Below are positions 18,005-27,726 of a DNA stretch of 64,000 nucleotides, piece by piece (positions within the stretch are counted from its first letter, which is position 1; each line of letters begins with the position of its first letter). The translations under genes and the position numbers were made by a program. Below the pieces are notes generated by a model. That model was given only the letters and a program-made list of their open reading frames with translations. It did not search any database and was not told where the DNA came from. Origin of the DNA: CAKZNE01 sp002695025 (GTDB lineage: Bacteria > Bacteroidota > Bacteroidia > Flavobacteriales > Schleiferiaceae); NCBI GenBank assembly GCA_913043285.1, contig CAJWML010000013.1, positions 1 through 64,000 on the forward strand, given 5' to 3'.

Positions 18005-18914
18005 GATAGGTCTTTAATAAAACCGGCCGATCGGTTTGTATCATATTAAAACCTTTGGCTATTAGCCAGCCATAAGCTTCTTCAGGATTGGTAGTAGCCA
18101 GATCATCATCATGTCCACCGTTTAGAGAAGGCCAAAGGGAGTTGGCCCAGGCTTTTACCCCGTTCTTTTTATACTGCCTTATGTTATTAAGAATGGCTGA
18201 CGTGTCACTGCCAAAAACATACTCAATGGCAAAGGGTGGGTGTTGGGAGAGGTAACCTTCAATTATTTTTTCAGCTCCGGGCTTTTTCAGGTTTACAATG
18301 GGCATAAACTGAATTTCGGTTAATAATGGACCCAGGTCTTTTTCCATTTGTTCTACAGGTATTTCACCCTTAAGAAGTATTTGGTTGGACATATCATATT
18401 TACGGATGTAAGGCATCAGGAATTTAAAGATGGAGTAGCTCTTATCCAGATTTATAATGATCTTTCCTTTGGTAAGCTTAAGGACCTCCTCCAATGAGGG
18501 AACCTTAAAGATGGTGGTGCGGCCCAGGCCGTTTTTGAGATTCAGCTGCTGTACTTCCTGCCAGGTAAGGTTTGCTATATTGCCTTTGCCATTAGTAGTG
18601 CGATCCAGCGTTACATCATGCATTAAAACAGGAATGCTGTCTTTGGTAAGCCTTACATCAATCTCAACAATATCAAATCCTTTTTCGATGCAGCTCTGAA
18701 TTCCTTCAAGACTGTTTTCAGGAAAGTTTCGCCAATCACCACGGTGTGCAATTATCCAAACCTTTTCTTTTTTGGGAAAGGCATCGCCCACAGGAGTCAC
18801 CGATTCATTAAGAGCGGAGGCCGAAGTTTCCCCGTTAAGTTGGTCGCAGGCTGTATGAAGGAACAGGCATAAGCTTACTAAGATATACCTGGTGAATGGG
18901 GGGGTGATTTTCAT
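17994..18914 (-). CDS. Glycerophosphodiester phosphodiesterase, lipoprotein
   Basis: The product is 306 residues with a lipobox LHTAC (Cys23), so a membrane-anchored lipoprotein is expected. The GDPD barrel has all key residues: HRG with His57 and Arg58, PENS, EIDVR with Glu84 and Asp86, and the second catalytic His99 in LMHD. It would cleave glycerophosphodiesters to glycerol 3-phosphate and an alcohol, with a bound divalent metal. It overlaps the DUF6528 gene at its 3' end. A hairpin at 18936-18968 lies before its start. With SusC/SusD upstream in the same direction, it points to use of a phosphodiester-containing substrate. Confidence 0.9.
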   Translation of the reverse strand: MKITPPFTRYILVSLCLFLHTACDQLNGETSASALNESVTPVGDAFPKKEKVWIIAHRGDWRNFPENSLEGIQSCIEKGFDIVEIDVRLTKDSIPVLMHDVTLDRTTNGKGNIANLTWQEVQQLNLKNGLGRTTIFKVPSLEEVLKLTKGKIIINLDKSYSIFKFLMPYIRKYDMSNQILLKGEIPVEQMEKDLGPLLTEIQFMPIVNLKKPGAEKIIEGYLSQHPPFAIEYVFGSDTSAILNNIRQYKKNGVKAWANSLWPSLNGGHDDDLATTNPEEAYGWLIAKGFNMIQTDRPVLLKTYLEN

Positions 18915-18935
18915 GATTATTTTTTAATTGGAATA

Positions 18936-18968
18936 ACCGGGCGGATAAGGTTGGGTTATCCGCCTGGT
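18936..18968 (-). terminator. Strong hairpin between the propeller gene and the GDPD gene
   Basis: A 13-bp stem (ACCGGGCGGATAA/TTATCCGCCTGGT, one G-T pair) with a 7-base loop lies in the 80-base gap. No real T-run follows on the minus strand, so it may reduce rather than stop transcription, or stabilise the 3' end of the upstream mRNA. Confidence 0.5.
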
Positions 18969-18994
18969 TGATAATCAGATTAAGAGCGGGGGTG

Positions 18995-20389
18995 TTATTT
19001 GCTTATTGCAATCTTCTTTACAGCATACTTTCTATCGTTTTGTATAGAAATAATGTACACACCGCTATTCAGGTTTATCCTTTCGGTGTGGTTTAATCCG
19101 GACGTACTGCGAATAGTTGTATTCATGATCTTTTTGCCCGACATATCTGTGATGTCAAGACTGAATTCAGGCATATCTACTTCCGTGAAAATGGTAAGCT
19201 CACCATTATGATAAGAAACCGATACATTTTCGGTGATATTTTCAATTTCCGAAATACCGATGGAAGAAGACATATTAGCGGTGTGTTTCAGGTTTTGCCC
19301 TTTCATGGGCCAGTCAGAAGCAGCCAGTCCGGAAGCAGGCGTCTGGATGGCATAAAGCATACGATCATAAGAGCCTATGTAAAGAACACCGTTATTGTCA
19401 ATGGCAGGTGAAGACCAGATGTTACCACCGGTAGGAACTGTAAAGGCCAGGGCACCAGTAGGGGTTAATGCATGCACCTGATCATCCCAGGTTCCAAAAT
19501 AGATAAATCCGTTGGCATCAATAGCCGGAGAGGAGTTCACAATACTGGTGGAGTCTACCATGTAATTCCAGTTGATGTTTCCATTAGAAGGATTTAAAGA
19601 GAGTACGTTATGGCCCTCCTTGGTGCCTATAATAACATCACCACTGGCGGTTAATGCGGGGGCACATACGGAAATACGTCCCAATACATCTTTGCTCCAG
19701 CGCAGGTTTCCATTCACATCCAATGAAATTACTTCACCATCGGTACCGCCCTGATCAACGCCAATGTATATATTGTCATTCTTATCCAGCGCAGGTGCCC
19801 CCTCAGCATTTCCCAGCATATTATACGCCCATACCATGCTACCATCACTAAGCTTAAGAGCGTAGAGGGAGTCATTGTTAGAAGCTACGATCAGCAAGTT
19901 GTTGGAAGTGATGGCCGGGGAAGAACGTACGGCTGTTCCGGTGCTGAAAACCCATTTTTGGGCTCCACTGTTATCCACAGCATACACATTACCGTCATCG
20001 GAACCAAAGTAGATAGTATTATCATTATCTACAGCTGGTGTAGAGTAGGTAATACTCCCTGCAGTTGGAAAAGTGTAATTAAGGGTTCCGTCAGGATTGA
20101 AAGCATACATATTGAAATCCTTTGAACCACAGTAGATCACACCGTTGGAGCCAATGGATGCAGAGGAGTTGATACGGTCTCCGGCCTTAAATTGCCATTT
20201 CAGAGTGCCAGCTGGAGCTACCGCGTAAAAAAGTGAATCATAATCGCCAAAATAAAGCGTTCCGTCATCACCAATAGCTGGTGAAGAAGGCTTGATCTCT
20301 CCGTTGGCCTGAAACGTCCATTTCACGGTTTGTGCTGAAGCCGCGGTTGACGCCAGGACCAGCATTAGAAAGTAAATTGTTTTTTTCAT
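18995..20389 (-). CDS. PQQ-like beta-propeller protein with T9SS type A tail
   Basis: The product is 464 residues with a signal peptide ending in ASAQ. About seven or eight blades of some 40 residues repeat the phrase SSPAIxxxGTxYFGSxDxxxYAxxxxGxxKW, the PQQ-like (bacterial quinoprotein-fold) repeat. No cofactor-binding residues can be assigned, so a binding rather than a dehydrogenase role is more likely. The C-terminal 70 residues (LTIFTEVDMPEFSLDITDMSGK to KKIAISK) form a type A sorting domain. It lies 43 bases downstream of the YdcF-like lipoprotein gene in the SusC/SusD locus, so it may be a surface-exposed substrate-binding partner. Confidence 0.75.
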   Translation of the reverse strand: MKKTIYFLMLVLASTAASAQTVKWTFQANGEIKPSSPAIGDDGTLYFGDYDSLFYAVAPAGTLKWQFKAGDRINSSASIGSNGVIYCGSKDFNMYAFNPDGTLNYTFPTAGSITYSTPAVDNDNTIYFGSDDGNVYAVDNSGAQKWVFSTGTAVRSSPAITSNNLLIVASNNDSLYALKLSDGSMVWAYNMLGNAEGAPALDKNDNIYIGVDQGGTDGEVISLDVNGNLRWSKDVLGRISVCAPALTASGDVIIGTKEGHNVLSLNPSNGNINWNYMVDSTSIVNSSPAIDANGFIYFGTWDDQVHALTPTGALAFTVPTGGNIWSSPAIDNNGVLYIGSYDRMLYAIQTPASGLAASDWPMKGQNLKHTANMSSSIGISEIENITENVSVSYHNGELTIFTEVDMPEFSLDITDMSGKKIMNTTIRSTSGLNHTERINLNSGVYIISIQNDRKYAVKKIAISK

Positions 20390-20432
20390 AATAAAAGTTG
20401 CATTTAAAAATTAGTAAGGGTTTTTGAGATAA

Positions 20433-21737
20433 TTATGGATCTAAAGGGTCTAAAGGATCAATGTGTAAAGCAGATATTACCGGGTAAAATTCAATATCAG
20501 TTGGGTTGAGCCTATTGGGGTTGAGCAATGGAAAATACCCCAACTCTTTTATACATCGTGATCGAAATGAAGGACTCATAACGTAGTCCATATGGCTGGC
20601 GGTGGCTACAGCCAGGCAAGCTTTATTCTGGGGTAAACCATATCGGTAAATTTGCCGTGAGGTATTCCGGAAATTGGTAGTAGTGTGCCTGGCATGAGGG
20701 TCCACCAATACGGCTTCTTCGGGAATATTAAAATTGGCAAGCAGATATTTTTTCATTTCAATGGCCTCATGAAAAGGGGTTTGAAATGGATATACATTGG
20801 CGCCACTTATAAGAAGAAGGGGAGCTACACCAGTTTGGTAACTATCCGCGGCAGTGACCAGCCTTTTTTTGGCGCTTTCACTAAGATGTATGGCGTCACC
20901 GAAAGAATTGGGTGAGTCACCCAATACCAGTATCAACGAGTGTGAGTAATTGTCCCAATTAATGTTGCTCAGATTACTAAGGGCACGAACATTTTCTCCC
21001 TGGCTCAATGGTTCAAAGCGGCCGGCTTCATCGCGATTATTAATGTCTAGTAATTGGAGGCAAAGCTGTAAAACGGGTTCAAAGAAGAGGGTTTCATCTG
21101 AGTTTGTAATAGTAGTGATGGTTTGTCTTACCTGATTGATGTAAAAAGGATCATTCAGAGTATAGCTGACCGAGTCGCTATCCGGGTCATGGGGAGGAGC
21201 TCCCTCACCATACACTGAGAGGATTTGATCCAAACCAGTGCTCACATTTTTCCAAACCGAGCGAATAAAAACTACATCATTAAAATCTTCAAAGCGAAGG
21301 TAACAGCCGGAGGCTTTAAGTTCCTGTATCAGGTTGGTGGAAAGCACGTTGCTTTTAACTAAGCGATCAAAAGCAGTATGTATGTCCTGTTGTTCTTTAA
21401 CCGTAAAATGAGCAGCACCTACCATTTCCGAAACGTTTGAAGTGGGGTCTGCCGTTACTTTGTCAAGGCGCTGAATGAGGTTGGTGTATATATTCTTAAG
21501 CTCAGTGTCCTGCTTTAGTGCCGCTAATAAATTTTGGTTTTGCTGCAGAATGCTCAGAAAATAGAAGTTTTTGTCCTGAACAGGGTTGTGGATAATTAGA
21601 GGCTGAGCAGGGTTAAAGTAAGCTGATTCATTTTTCGATGTGGTATCCACAATAGCAGGAGTCCCAACGGATGAGCCCTCCTTTTTGCACCCAAGCAAAG
21701 TCGTACACATCAATATGAAAAGTAGCGTTTTATGCAC
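20433..21737 (-). CDS. YdcF/DUF218-family lipoprotein
   Basis: The product is 434 residues with a lipobox LLGCKK (Cys17). The first half (about 20-240) is helical with no family I recognise. From about residue 265 it matches DUF218 (SanA/ElyC/YdcF): LILVLGDSP, SAKKRLVTAADSYQTG, PLLLISGANV, EAIEMKKYLLANFNIPEEAVLVDPHARHTTTNFRN, and VATASHMDY. The family is linked to envelope and peptidoglycan-precursor processes, but its chemistry is not settled. The gene begins one base after the susD stop, so it belongs to the Sus-like operon. An odd tail repeats DPLDPLDP. Confidence 0.75.
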   Translation of the reverse strand: MHKTLLFILMCTTLLGCKKEGSSVGTPAIVDTTSKNESAYFNPAQPLIIHNPVQDKNFYFLSILQQNQNLLAALKQDTELKNIYTNLIQRLDKVTADPTSNVSEMVGAAHFTVKEQQDIHTAFDRLVKSNVLSTNLIQELKASGCYLRFEDFNDVVFIRSVWKNVSTGLDQILSVYGEGAPPHDPDSDSVSYTLNDPFYINQVRQTITTITNSDETLFFEPVLQLCLQLLDINNRDEAGRFEPLSQGENVRALSNLSNINWDNYSHSLILVLGDSPNSFGDAIHLSESAKKRLVTAADSYQTGVAPLLLISGANVYPFQTPFHEAIEMKKYLLANFNIPEEAVLVDPHARHTTTNFRNTSRQIYRYGLPQNKACLAVATASHMDYVMSPSFRSRCIKELGYFPLLNPNRLNPTDIEFYPVISALHIDPLDPLDP

Positions 21738-21738
21738 T

Positions 21739-23121
21739 TTAGTATCCGGGGTTTTGGCTCAGCACAGCTGGCTTGTTTATCTTCTCGATTTCGGACTGTG
21801 GAATAGGGTACAGTTGCTGGTAAGTTTGAATTGAAAGGCCCTGCGCGTTCATGGTCGTCTCCGCGCGTCCGGCAGCTAAAAGGTCAAACCAGCGATGACC
21901 TTCAAAGGGTAATTCAACTCTTCTTTCCTGCAATACAGCGTTACGGAAATCTTCCTGGGTCCCAACTTCAGAGGTAGTGAGAGAAGCAAGGCCTGCCCGG
22001 TTACGGACGGTGTTCAACGCATCAAAAGCGGACGGGCTTAGGGGGGTTATTTCATTTTCAGCTTCGGCCAGCATAAGCAGAACATCTGCATAGCGCAGCA
22101 CGATATAATCGTTGCCGGTTTTATTGGTGGTCACGGATATGGGGGCGAGAAATTTACGGGGCATATAAGTAAATCCATCCTTGGCAAAACCTATCATGGC
22201 TCTTCTTTTGTCACCCGGTTCAAAAGCATCTTTGAGATTTTGGGTGAGAGGTGTGTTAGTAGTATCATAGGTTAACAGCCAGGCATTATGGCCTTCACCA
22301 TCTACTTCACGAGCAAAACGTATAGCGAAGATTATTTCGTTGTTCCACTCATTATCCGACCTGAACACATCGGCTATTTCCGGTAATAAGGAATGAGGGC
22401 TGCCCTGTAATTCTGATAGTACCTCTTTGGCCTTTTGGTAATTTTTGTTCCACAGGTAAACCTTCCCTAAAAGAGCTTTGGATGCCCAGGAGGTAGCATG
22501 ACCAATTTCACTTTCCCCATAGGCCGGAGGAAGTAGAAAAGAGGCTTTTTCAAGATCTTCTGCAATAGCTGAAAGGATAGCCTCAGGGGGTGCCTGGGCC
22601 TGGGCAAGAGCTTCTTCGGGACTTAAGGGTTCCAGGGGCAGAGGGGCAGATCCCCAGAAACGGAGAATGTTAAAATAAGTGAACGCTCTTATAAAGCGGG
22701 CTTCACCCTCAAACTGTTCTGCAGCCGTAGCATTGAGATCAGCGTCTTCAAGCTTAAGCAGTATTAAGTTGGCTCTTGCAATGGCGTTATAATAAGCACC
22801 CCACGTTTCCAGAACAATCTCATTGGCCGGTGTTTCTGAAAAGTGATCAATATTATAGCGATCCTGGGTTCCGGCTGTTGGAGCCTCCAGGGTAAGGTTG
22901 TCAGAACGGTATTCTACCATTTCAAAGTATGGGGTTACATAACTTTGAAGGCGGGCATAGGCTCCTGTGAGGGCCGAACGAAAATCGGCTTCAACTTCGA
23001 AAAAGTTTTCACTGTTGGCTTCTGAGTTAGGGGCCAGGTCCAGGAAATCTTTTTTACAGGACACTACAGCTAAAAAAAGTATAATTGATGAGGTGATATT
23101 GAGCAGACTTATCTTTTTCAT
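21739..23121 (-). CDS. susD: SusD/RagB-family nutrient-binding outer-membrane lipoprotein
   Basis: I take ATG 23121 as the start because it gives MKKISLLN and a standard lipoprotein signal (VVSCKKDFLDL), one base after the susC stop; the frame is open to 23136. The N-terminal FLDLAPNSEANSENFF is the usual SusD opening, the TPR-like SusD core lies at about 80-240, and the C-terminal RagB part runs through VRNRAGLASL, ERRVELPFEGHRWFDLLAAGRAE and YPIPQSEI. SusD lipoproteins form the lid over a SusC channel and capture the ligand at the cell surface. The ligand cannot be read from the sequence. The neighbouring GDPD suggests a phosphodiester compound. Confidence 0.93.
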   Translation of the reverse strand: MKKISLLNITSSIILFLAVVSCKKDFLDLAPNSEANSENFFEVEADFRSALTGAYARLQSYVTPYFEMVEYRSDNLTLEAPTAGTQDRYNIDHFSETPANEIVLETWGAYYNAIARANLILLKLEDADLNATAAEQFEGEARFIRAFTYFNILRFWGSAPLPLEPLSPEEALAQAQAPPEAILSAIAEDLEKASFLLPPAYGESEIGHATSWASKALLGKVYLWNKNYQKAKEVLSELQGSPHSLLPEIADVFRSDNEWNNEIIFAIRFAREVDGEGHNAWLLTYDTTNTPLTQNLKDAFEPGDKRRAMIGFAKDGFTYMPRKFLAPISVTTNKTGNDYIVLRYADVLLMLAEAENEITPLSPSAFDALNTVRNRAGLASLTTSEVGTQEDFRNAVLQERRVELPFEGHRWFDLLAAGRAETTMNAQGLSIQTYQQLYPIPQSEIEKINKPAVLSQNPGY

Positions 23122-23122
23122 T

Positions 23123-26100
23123 TTAAAAGGTAGCATTTAGTCCAAGAGAATAAGTTCGGGCCAGCGGGTAAACCCCGTAATCAACGCCCGGTGTAAGGGC
23201 ATCTGAATTATAGAGATCCACTTCCGGGTTATAGCCGGAGTAGTCGGTCCATGTATACAGGTTTTGTACGGAGATGTAAAATCTTAACCGATCTACCAAG
23301 ACACGCTTAGTCCATTTTTCAGGAAGAGTATAGCCAAGCGCTATATTCTGGATACGGATGTAAGAACCATCTTCCAGGTGCCACGTTGAGGTGCGGCCAT
23401 TATTTCCGGTGGCTTTTCGGTTAGCACGGTTTACTTCACCGTTCCCGGGTTCTTCAGGAGAGCGCCAGCGGTTGAGAGCTTCGGTAGTATTGTTGAAATT
23501 ACCTTCCATATTGGCGTTGTATCTTCTTAGTAAATTCAGGATCTCATTGCCCTCGGTTCCCTGGAGGTTTATAGCCAGGTCAAAACCAGCATAACTGATC
23601 TCGGCACGCATACCGTAAATAAAATCGGGGAAATAACTACCCACAATCGAGCGATCAGCATCCACATCAATAGTGTCATTACCATCAATATCCACAAAGC
23701 GAAAATCACCAGGCTGTGTATTGGCGAAATGGGGGTATTCATCCAGCTCTTGCTGGTTTTCAAACACACCGTCCTGGGTAAGGAAATAGTAGGATCCGAT
23801 GGGTTCACCTATACGGGTAATGAAATAGGAATGACCGGTTCCGGCCGTTTTGATGATCTCGGTGCCTTGTGAACCAAGAGAAAGAACCTTGTTCTTATTG
23901 ACGGAAAGGTTACCGCTAACCGCCCATGAAAAACTTTCGTAGCGATCCCGAAGAGTAAGCATAAACTCCCAGCCGCGGTTTTGTACACTACCGATATTCT
24001 GCCGGGCTATTTCAAAGCCGGTCGTCAAGGGTACGGGCACATTTAAAAGAAGGTCGGAAGTAATACTGTTATAGTAATCAATGGTCAACTCAATGCGGTT
24101 GCGCCACAGTCCAAAATCCAGTCCTGCATCAAACATTTCAGTTTTTTCCCAGCGCAGGTCGGAGTTACCCACGTTCACCGGTACAATCCCATTAGCATTT
24201 TGACCGTCTCCAGGTCCGAAAATATAGCTTTCAGGCCCTACGCGGGAGATGTGTTCATAGTTGCCGATTTGGAAATTACCGGTTTGCCCATAGCTTCCAC
24301 GAATTTTCATACTGCTGATAAGGGTGAGGGGTTTCATAAACTCCTCGGAGGATATAATCCAGCCCGCTGAAGCCGAAGGGAAGTAACCATAACGGTTGTC
24401 TTCTCCAAAGCGGGAAGAACCATCGGTACGTAAGGCTGCAGAGAGCAGGTAGCGATCTTTGAACTGGTATTGAACCCGGCCCAACCAGGATAAAAGTGAC
24501 CATTCCTGGATGTTTCCGGACCCTCCGATTATTTCTCCACCATTTACGGTTTCTACCAGGTCATTGGGAAAATTGGTTGCTTCCACTCTTCGGAGATTGC
24601 TGTAGTTCTTTTGTGCCGTAAAACCTCCTAGAAAATCCAGGTGATGATCCTCCCAGCCTATATTGTACTTCAGGGTATGTTCCAGTATCCAGTTATAATA
24701 ATATGTAGAGCTGGCCCGGCTGATAGGATTGGAAGGCTGATCATAAAAGCTGGAACCACGGGTTTGAAGGGTAGAAGGGTGGTAGTAATTTTGGTTATAA
24801 CTATTAAAAACCCCACCCAGTGATAACTGGTAGGTGAGATTTTTTAGGATGTCATAGGAGGCGTATACCTTACCGGACAGGTTGAAGTGATCTATTTCAT
24901 TTTTGAGAAGTTCGGCCATTGCCACAGGGTTCAGGATCTCATTGTGCTGATAATCCGTTCCTACCCGCCAGTAACCATTGCCCTGAAAATTAAAGGAACC
25001 ATCAGGGTTATAAACCGGCCATACCGGAGATGAGCTAAGTGCATTATGCACAATACCATCATCAAAGTAAGGTCCTGAAGTGCTCAGTTGATTTTCATTG
25101 GAATAGGTTGGTGCCAGGTTTATTCCTATTTTAAACTTATCATAAGAACTTTCAAGGTTCATACGTGCTCCGTAGCGCTTGTAATAAGAATTTCGGATGA
25201 TGCCTTCCTGGTCCAGGTAATTGCCTGAAATAAAGTACTTGGTTTTATCGGTACCCCCTGAGATCGAGATTGAGTGTCTTTGGATAGGTGCTACCTGGTA
25301 AACTTCATCCTGCCAGTCCGTATCCGTTAACCCGGGTTGCCCTTCCAGGTACGGAAAAAGTTCAGGAGGTATACGGTGATAACCCTGTGGCCGTAACTCG
25401 TTAGGGTCATCCACGCTTCCGGTGGGCACATCAGCCAGGTAGGCATTATTATGACCATCACGCGCCAGGTCTGCGTACTGGTACGCATTGAGCATGGGTA
25501 TTTTTTTAGAAAGTTGTTGCCAACCATACGAAAAGTTATAATTGAACTGCGGTTTTCCTGACTTCCCTTTCCGGGTAGTGATCAATATAACCCCGTTGGC
25601 ACCACGGGAACCATAAATAGCCGCAGCAGAGGCATCTTTTAGCACTTCAATGGATTCCACATCATTGAGGTCAACCAGTTCTAATGCCTGAGATGAGCGA
25701 TCCATTACAATTCCATCCACCACGTACAGAGGCTCGTTCCCCGAATTAACAGACCCGACCCCACGTATACGGATGGTGGTGCTTTCCCCGGGTTGCCCGG
25801 TAGTTTGAAGAACCTGAACCCCCGCAAGTTTGCCTACCATGGCCTGGTCAAAATTGGCAACGGGCTGGTCGGTTATTTCGTCCCGCTTAATGGTGCCTAT
25901 GGCGGTAGTAATGTCCCTTTTATTTTGGGTGCCGTAACCAATAACCACCGCTTCCTCCAGGGTGCTTTGCGATTCGGTGAGGGAAATGCTAAGATTTGAA
26001 CCTTCTATAGGAACCTCTTTGCGTTCGTAGCCGATGTAGGTAAGGATAAGGTATTGATCCTGCCCGGATACGGTGATTTCAAACTGGCCTTGTATATCCG

Positions 26101-26581
26101 TAGAAGTACCACTTCCGGAAGCATTGGCGATAATATTTACACCAATCAGAGGTTCTGAAGACTCGGTACCTGTTACGGTACCTGAGATTTTTCTGGTTAC
26201 GGTGTTCTTCAATTCCTTTTTCCTGGGTTTAACCAGTACCGTTTTATCTTCTATACGGAACCGGAGATCCATTTGCGGAGAAAGTTTGCGGAGAGCATCG
26301 GGTAAAGTGTTTGCCTGAACGGATAATGAATAACGTTCCTGATTGTCAGTTAGCAAAGAGTCTCCAAGTGCAAAACTATAGCCAGACTGTTTTTCCAGTT
26401 CTTCGAAGATCTCCAGCAGGGAAGCGTTATTTACTTCAAGTTCAATTCCGGTGCTACTTTGAGAAAAAGCCCCGGACAGAGGCAGTAGACAGGTTATAAG
26501 GGTGATGAGGTTAAGATGGTTGTGCTTGCTACGGCATACCCGCATCACAAGTAAAAGTAATTTCATAGTTTTGTAAAGCAT
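23123..26581 (-). CDS. susC: SusC/RagA-family TonB-dependent transporter with STN domain
   Basis: Up to 1152 residues; the codons at 26581, 26566 and 26545 are all possible starts before the signal peptide ending in GAFSQ. Order of parts: an STN domain at about 45-115 (signal transduction to FecR), a carboxypeptidase-D-like domain (ISGTVTGTESSEPLIGVNI to LTYIGYERKEV), the TonB-box/SusC linker, a plug domain with IRIRGVGSVNSGNEPLYVVDG and AAIYGSRGANGVILITT, and a 22-strand barrel ending in Phe. It imports substrate across the outer membrane using TonB energy. The STN domain fits the adjacent FecR/sigma pair, which senses transport and switches on the operon. It is coupled to susD. Confidence 0.95.
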   Translation of the reverse strand: MLYKTMKLLLLVMRVCRSKHNHLNLITLITCLLPLSGAFSQSSTGIELEVNNASLLEIFEELEKQSGYSFALGDSLLTDNQERYSLSVQANTLPDALRKLSPQMDLRFRIEDKTVLVKPRKKELKNTVTRKISGTVTGTESSEPLIGVNIIANASGSGTSTDIQGQFEITVSGQDQYLILTYIGYERKEVPIEGSNLSISLTESQSTLEEAVVIGYGTQNKRDITTAIGTIKRDEITDQPVANFDQAMVGKLAGVQVLQTTGQPGESTTIRIRGVGSVNSGNEPLYVVDGIVMDRSSQALELVDLNDVESIEVLKDASAAAIYGSRGANGVILITTRKGKSGKPQFNYNFSYGWQQLSKKIPMLNAYQYADLARDGHNNAYLADVPTGSVDDPNELRPQGYHRIPPELFPYLEGQPGLTDTDWQDEVYQVAPIQRHSISISGGTDKTKYFISGNYLDQEGIIRNSYYKRYGARMNLESSYDKFKIGINLAPTYSNENQLSTSGPYFDDGIVHNALSSSPVWPVYNPDGSFNFQGNGYWRVGTDYQHNEILNPVAMAELLKNEIDHFNLSGKVYASYDILKNLTYQLSLGGVFNSYNQNYYHPSTLQTRGSSFYDQPSNPISRASSTYYYNWILEHTLKYNIGWEDHHLDFLGGFTAQKNYSNLRRVEATNFPNDLVETVNGGEIIGGSGNIQEWSLLSWLGRVQYQFKDRYLLSAALRTDGSSRFGEDNRYGYFPSASAGWIISSEEFMKPLTLISSMKIRGSYGQTGNFQIGNYEHISRVGPESYIFGPGDGQNANGIVPVNVGNSDLRWEKTEMFDAGLDFGLWRNRIELTIDYYNSITSDLLLNVPVPLTTGFEIARQNIGSVQNRGWEFMLTLRDRYESFSWAVSGNLSVNKNKVLSLGSQGTEIIKTAGTGHSYFITRIGEPIGSYYFLTQDGVFENQQELDEYPHFANTQPGDFRFVDIDGNDTIDVDADRSIVGSYFPDFIYGMRAEISYAGFDLAINLQGTEGNEILNLLRRYNANMEGNFNNTTEALNRWRSPEEPGNGEVNRANRKATGNNGRTSTWHLEDGSYIRIQNIALGYTLPEKWTKRVLVDRLRFYISVQNLYTWTDYSGYNPEVDLYNSDALTPGVDYGVYPLARTYSLGLNATF

Positions 26582-26594
26582 TTAAAAGTTAGCT

Positions 26595-26643
26595 CGGCCT
26601 GAGGCCGGCATATAACCCGAATTTGTTGGCGCATCTTCGGGTT
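26595..26643 (-). other. Two hairpins in the fecR-susC gap
   Basis: In the 65-base gap there is an 8-bp perfect stem AACCCGAA/TTCGGGTT (26614-26621 with 26636-26643) and a CGGCC-TGA-GGCCG stem (26595-26607). In the direction of transcription no T-run follows the first. They may split or stabilise the message so that susC is made in larger amount than fecR. On the other strand the first stem is followed by seven T and would stop antisense transcription. Confidence 0.4.
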
Positions 26644-26646
26644 TTT

Positions 26647-27636
26647 TTATTTGCAGGGTTTCCCGCTTACTTCTACAGTTTTTTCGTTTATATAATGGTA
26701 TTCAATGTTGGAAATAAAGTGAAGGCTTTCCAATATGCTTTGCAGGCTTTTCCGGCTGTATTCAGCACGTACCAGGCACTTTTCAAGGCCGGGAGTTGTA
26801 ATGTTAACCTCTATATCAAACCTGTGGCTTAATATTTCCATAGCCTTGCCCATGGTGATGTTGTTGAATTTCACAGTTTCGTCTTTCCAGGAGGTATAGA
26901 GGTAGGCATCTACCTGTTCATGTAATACCAGTTCGGTGCCCGGTGCTGAAACAGCTTGCTGATTGGGTGTAAGGGTAAGCTGAGATGAGGTGTTCTCCAC
27001 CATTACCTTGCCGGTGGCTACCGTAACTTCGGTGAGGCCTTTTTGATCTGTCCTTACATTAAAGGAGGTGCCCAAAACGGTTACTTTCACGTCTTTACTC
27101 TCTATATGAAAGGGCTTGTCAGGGTCTTTACTGATCTCAAAAAACGCTTCGCCATGCAGGATGACGTTTCGCTCATTATCGGCAAAAAATTCCGGGTATT
27201 CCAGCCTGGAACCACTCTTTAAAAATATCTGTGAGCTATCCGCCAGGGTTACCCGCATAATCTTGCCGGGTTGGGCTTCAGCAATCTGCATATCCGGTCC
27301 CAGTAAAGCGTCCTGGTATATATAGCCGGCACTTAGGAGAATGAGAAGGCTGGCTGCAATAGCGTACCAATAGGTTAATGAGGTTTTTGATGCAGGAGGC
27401 GGTAAATGATGAACCTCTTTAACCTTGCTCATTATGGCCGCGATGCGGTCTTCACCACCTGGTGCATCCGGTAGCTTTACCGTATGGAGGTTGGCGATGA
27501 GTTTATCAATACCTGCCACCCAGTCTTCCGCAGGGTAATTGCTGGTAGTTAAAGCTTTTAACTCCTCCAGTTCACCCTTACTTATGGTGTTGGTGAGATA
27601 GCGTTCAATCAGGTATGTGGTTCTTTTGTCAGTCAC
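26647..27636 (-). CDS. FecR-family anti-sigma factor
   Basis: The product is 329 residues. A cytoplasmic helical part (1-85) binds the sigma factor, a single membrane helix lies at about 87-107 (WYAIAASLLILLSAGYIY), a periplasmic FecR domain follows at about 115-220 (GKIMRVTLADSSQIFLKSGSRLEYPE, VILHGEAFFEISKD, VLGTSFNVR), and a DUF4974 domain spans about 255-325 (VKFNNITMGKAMEILSHRFDIEV). It passes the substrate signal from the STN domain of SusC to the ECF sigma factor encoded just upstream. This is the standard Bacteroidota trans-envelope regulation unit. Confidence 0.93.
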   Translation of the reverse strand: MTDKRTTYLIERYLTNTISKGELEELKALTTSNYPAEDWVAGIDKLIANLHTVKLPDAPGGEDRIAAIMSKVKEVHHLPPPASKTSLTYWYAIAASLLILLSAGYIYQDALLGPDMQIAEAQPGKIMRVTLADSSQIFLKSGSRLEYPEFFADNERNVILHGEAFFEISKDPDKPFHIESKDVKVTVLGTSFNVRTDQKGLTEVTVATGKVMVENTSSQLTLTPNQQAVSAPGTELVLHEQVDAYLYTSWKDETVKFNNITMGKAMEILSHRFDIEVNITTPGLEKCLVRAEYSRKSLQSILESLHFISNIEYHYINEKTVEVSGKPCK

Positions 27637-27726
27637 GTAATAAAGGGCTGCTAATGAAGAAACGGTATTTAAAGCTTACACCACTACGTGGTGTATTAAT
27701 TTTTTTCAAAAATCCGGAACTAAATA

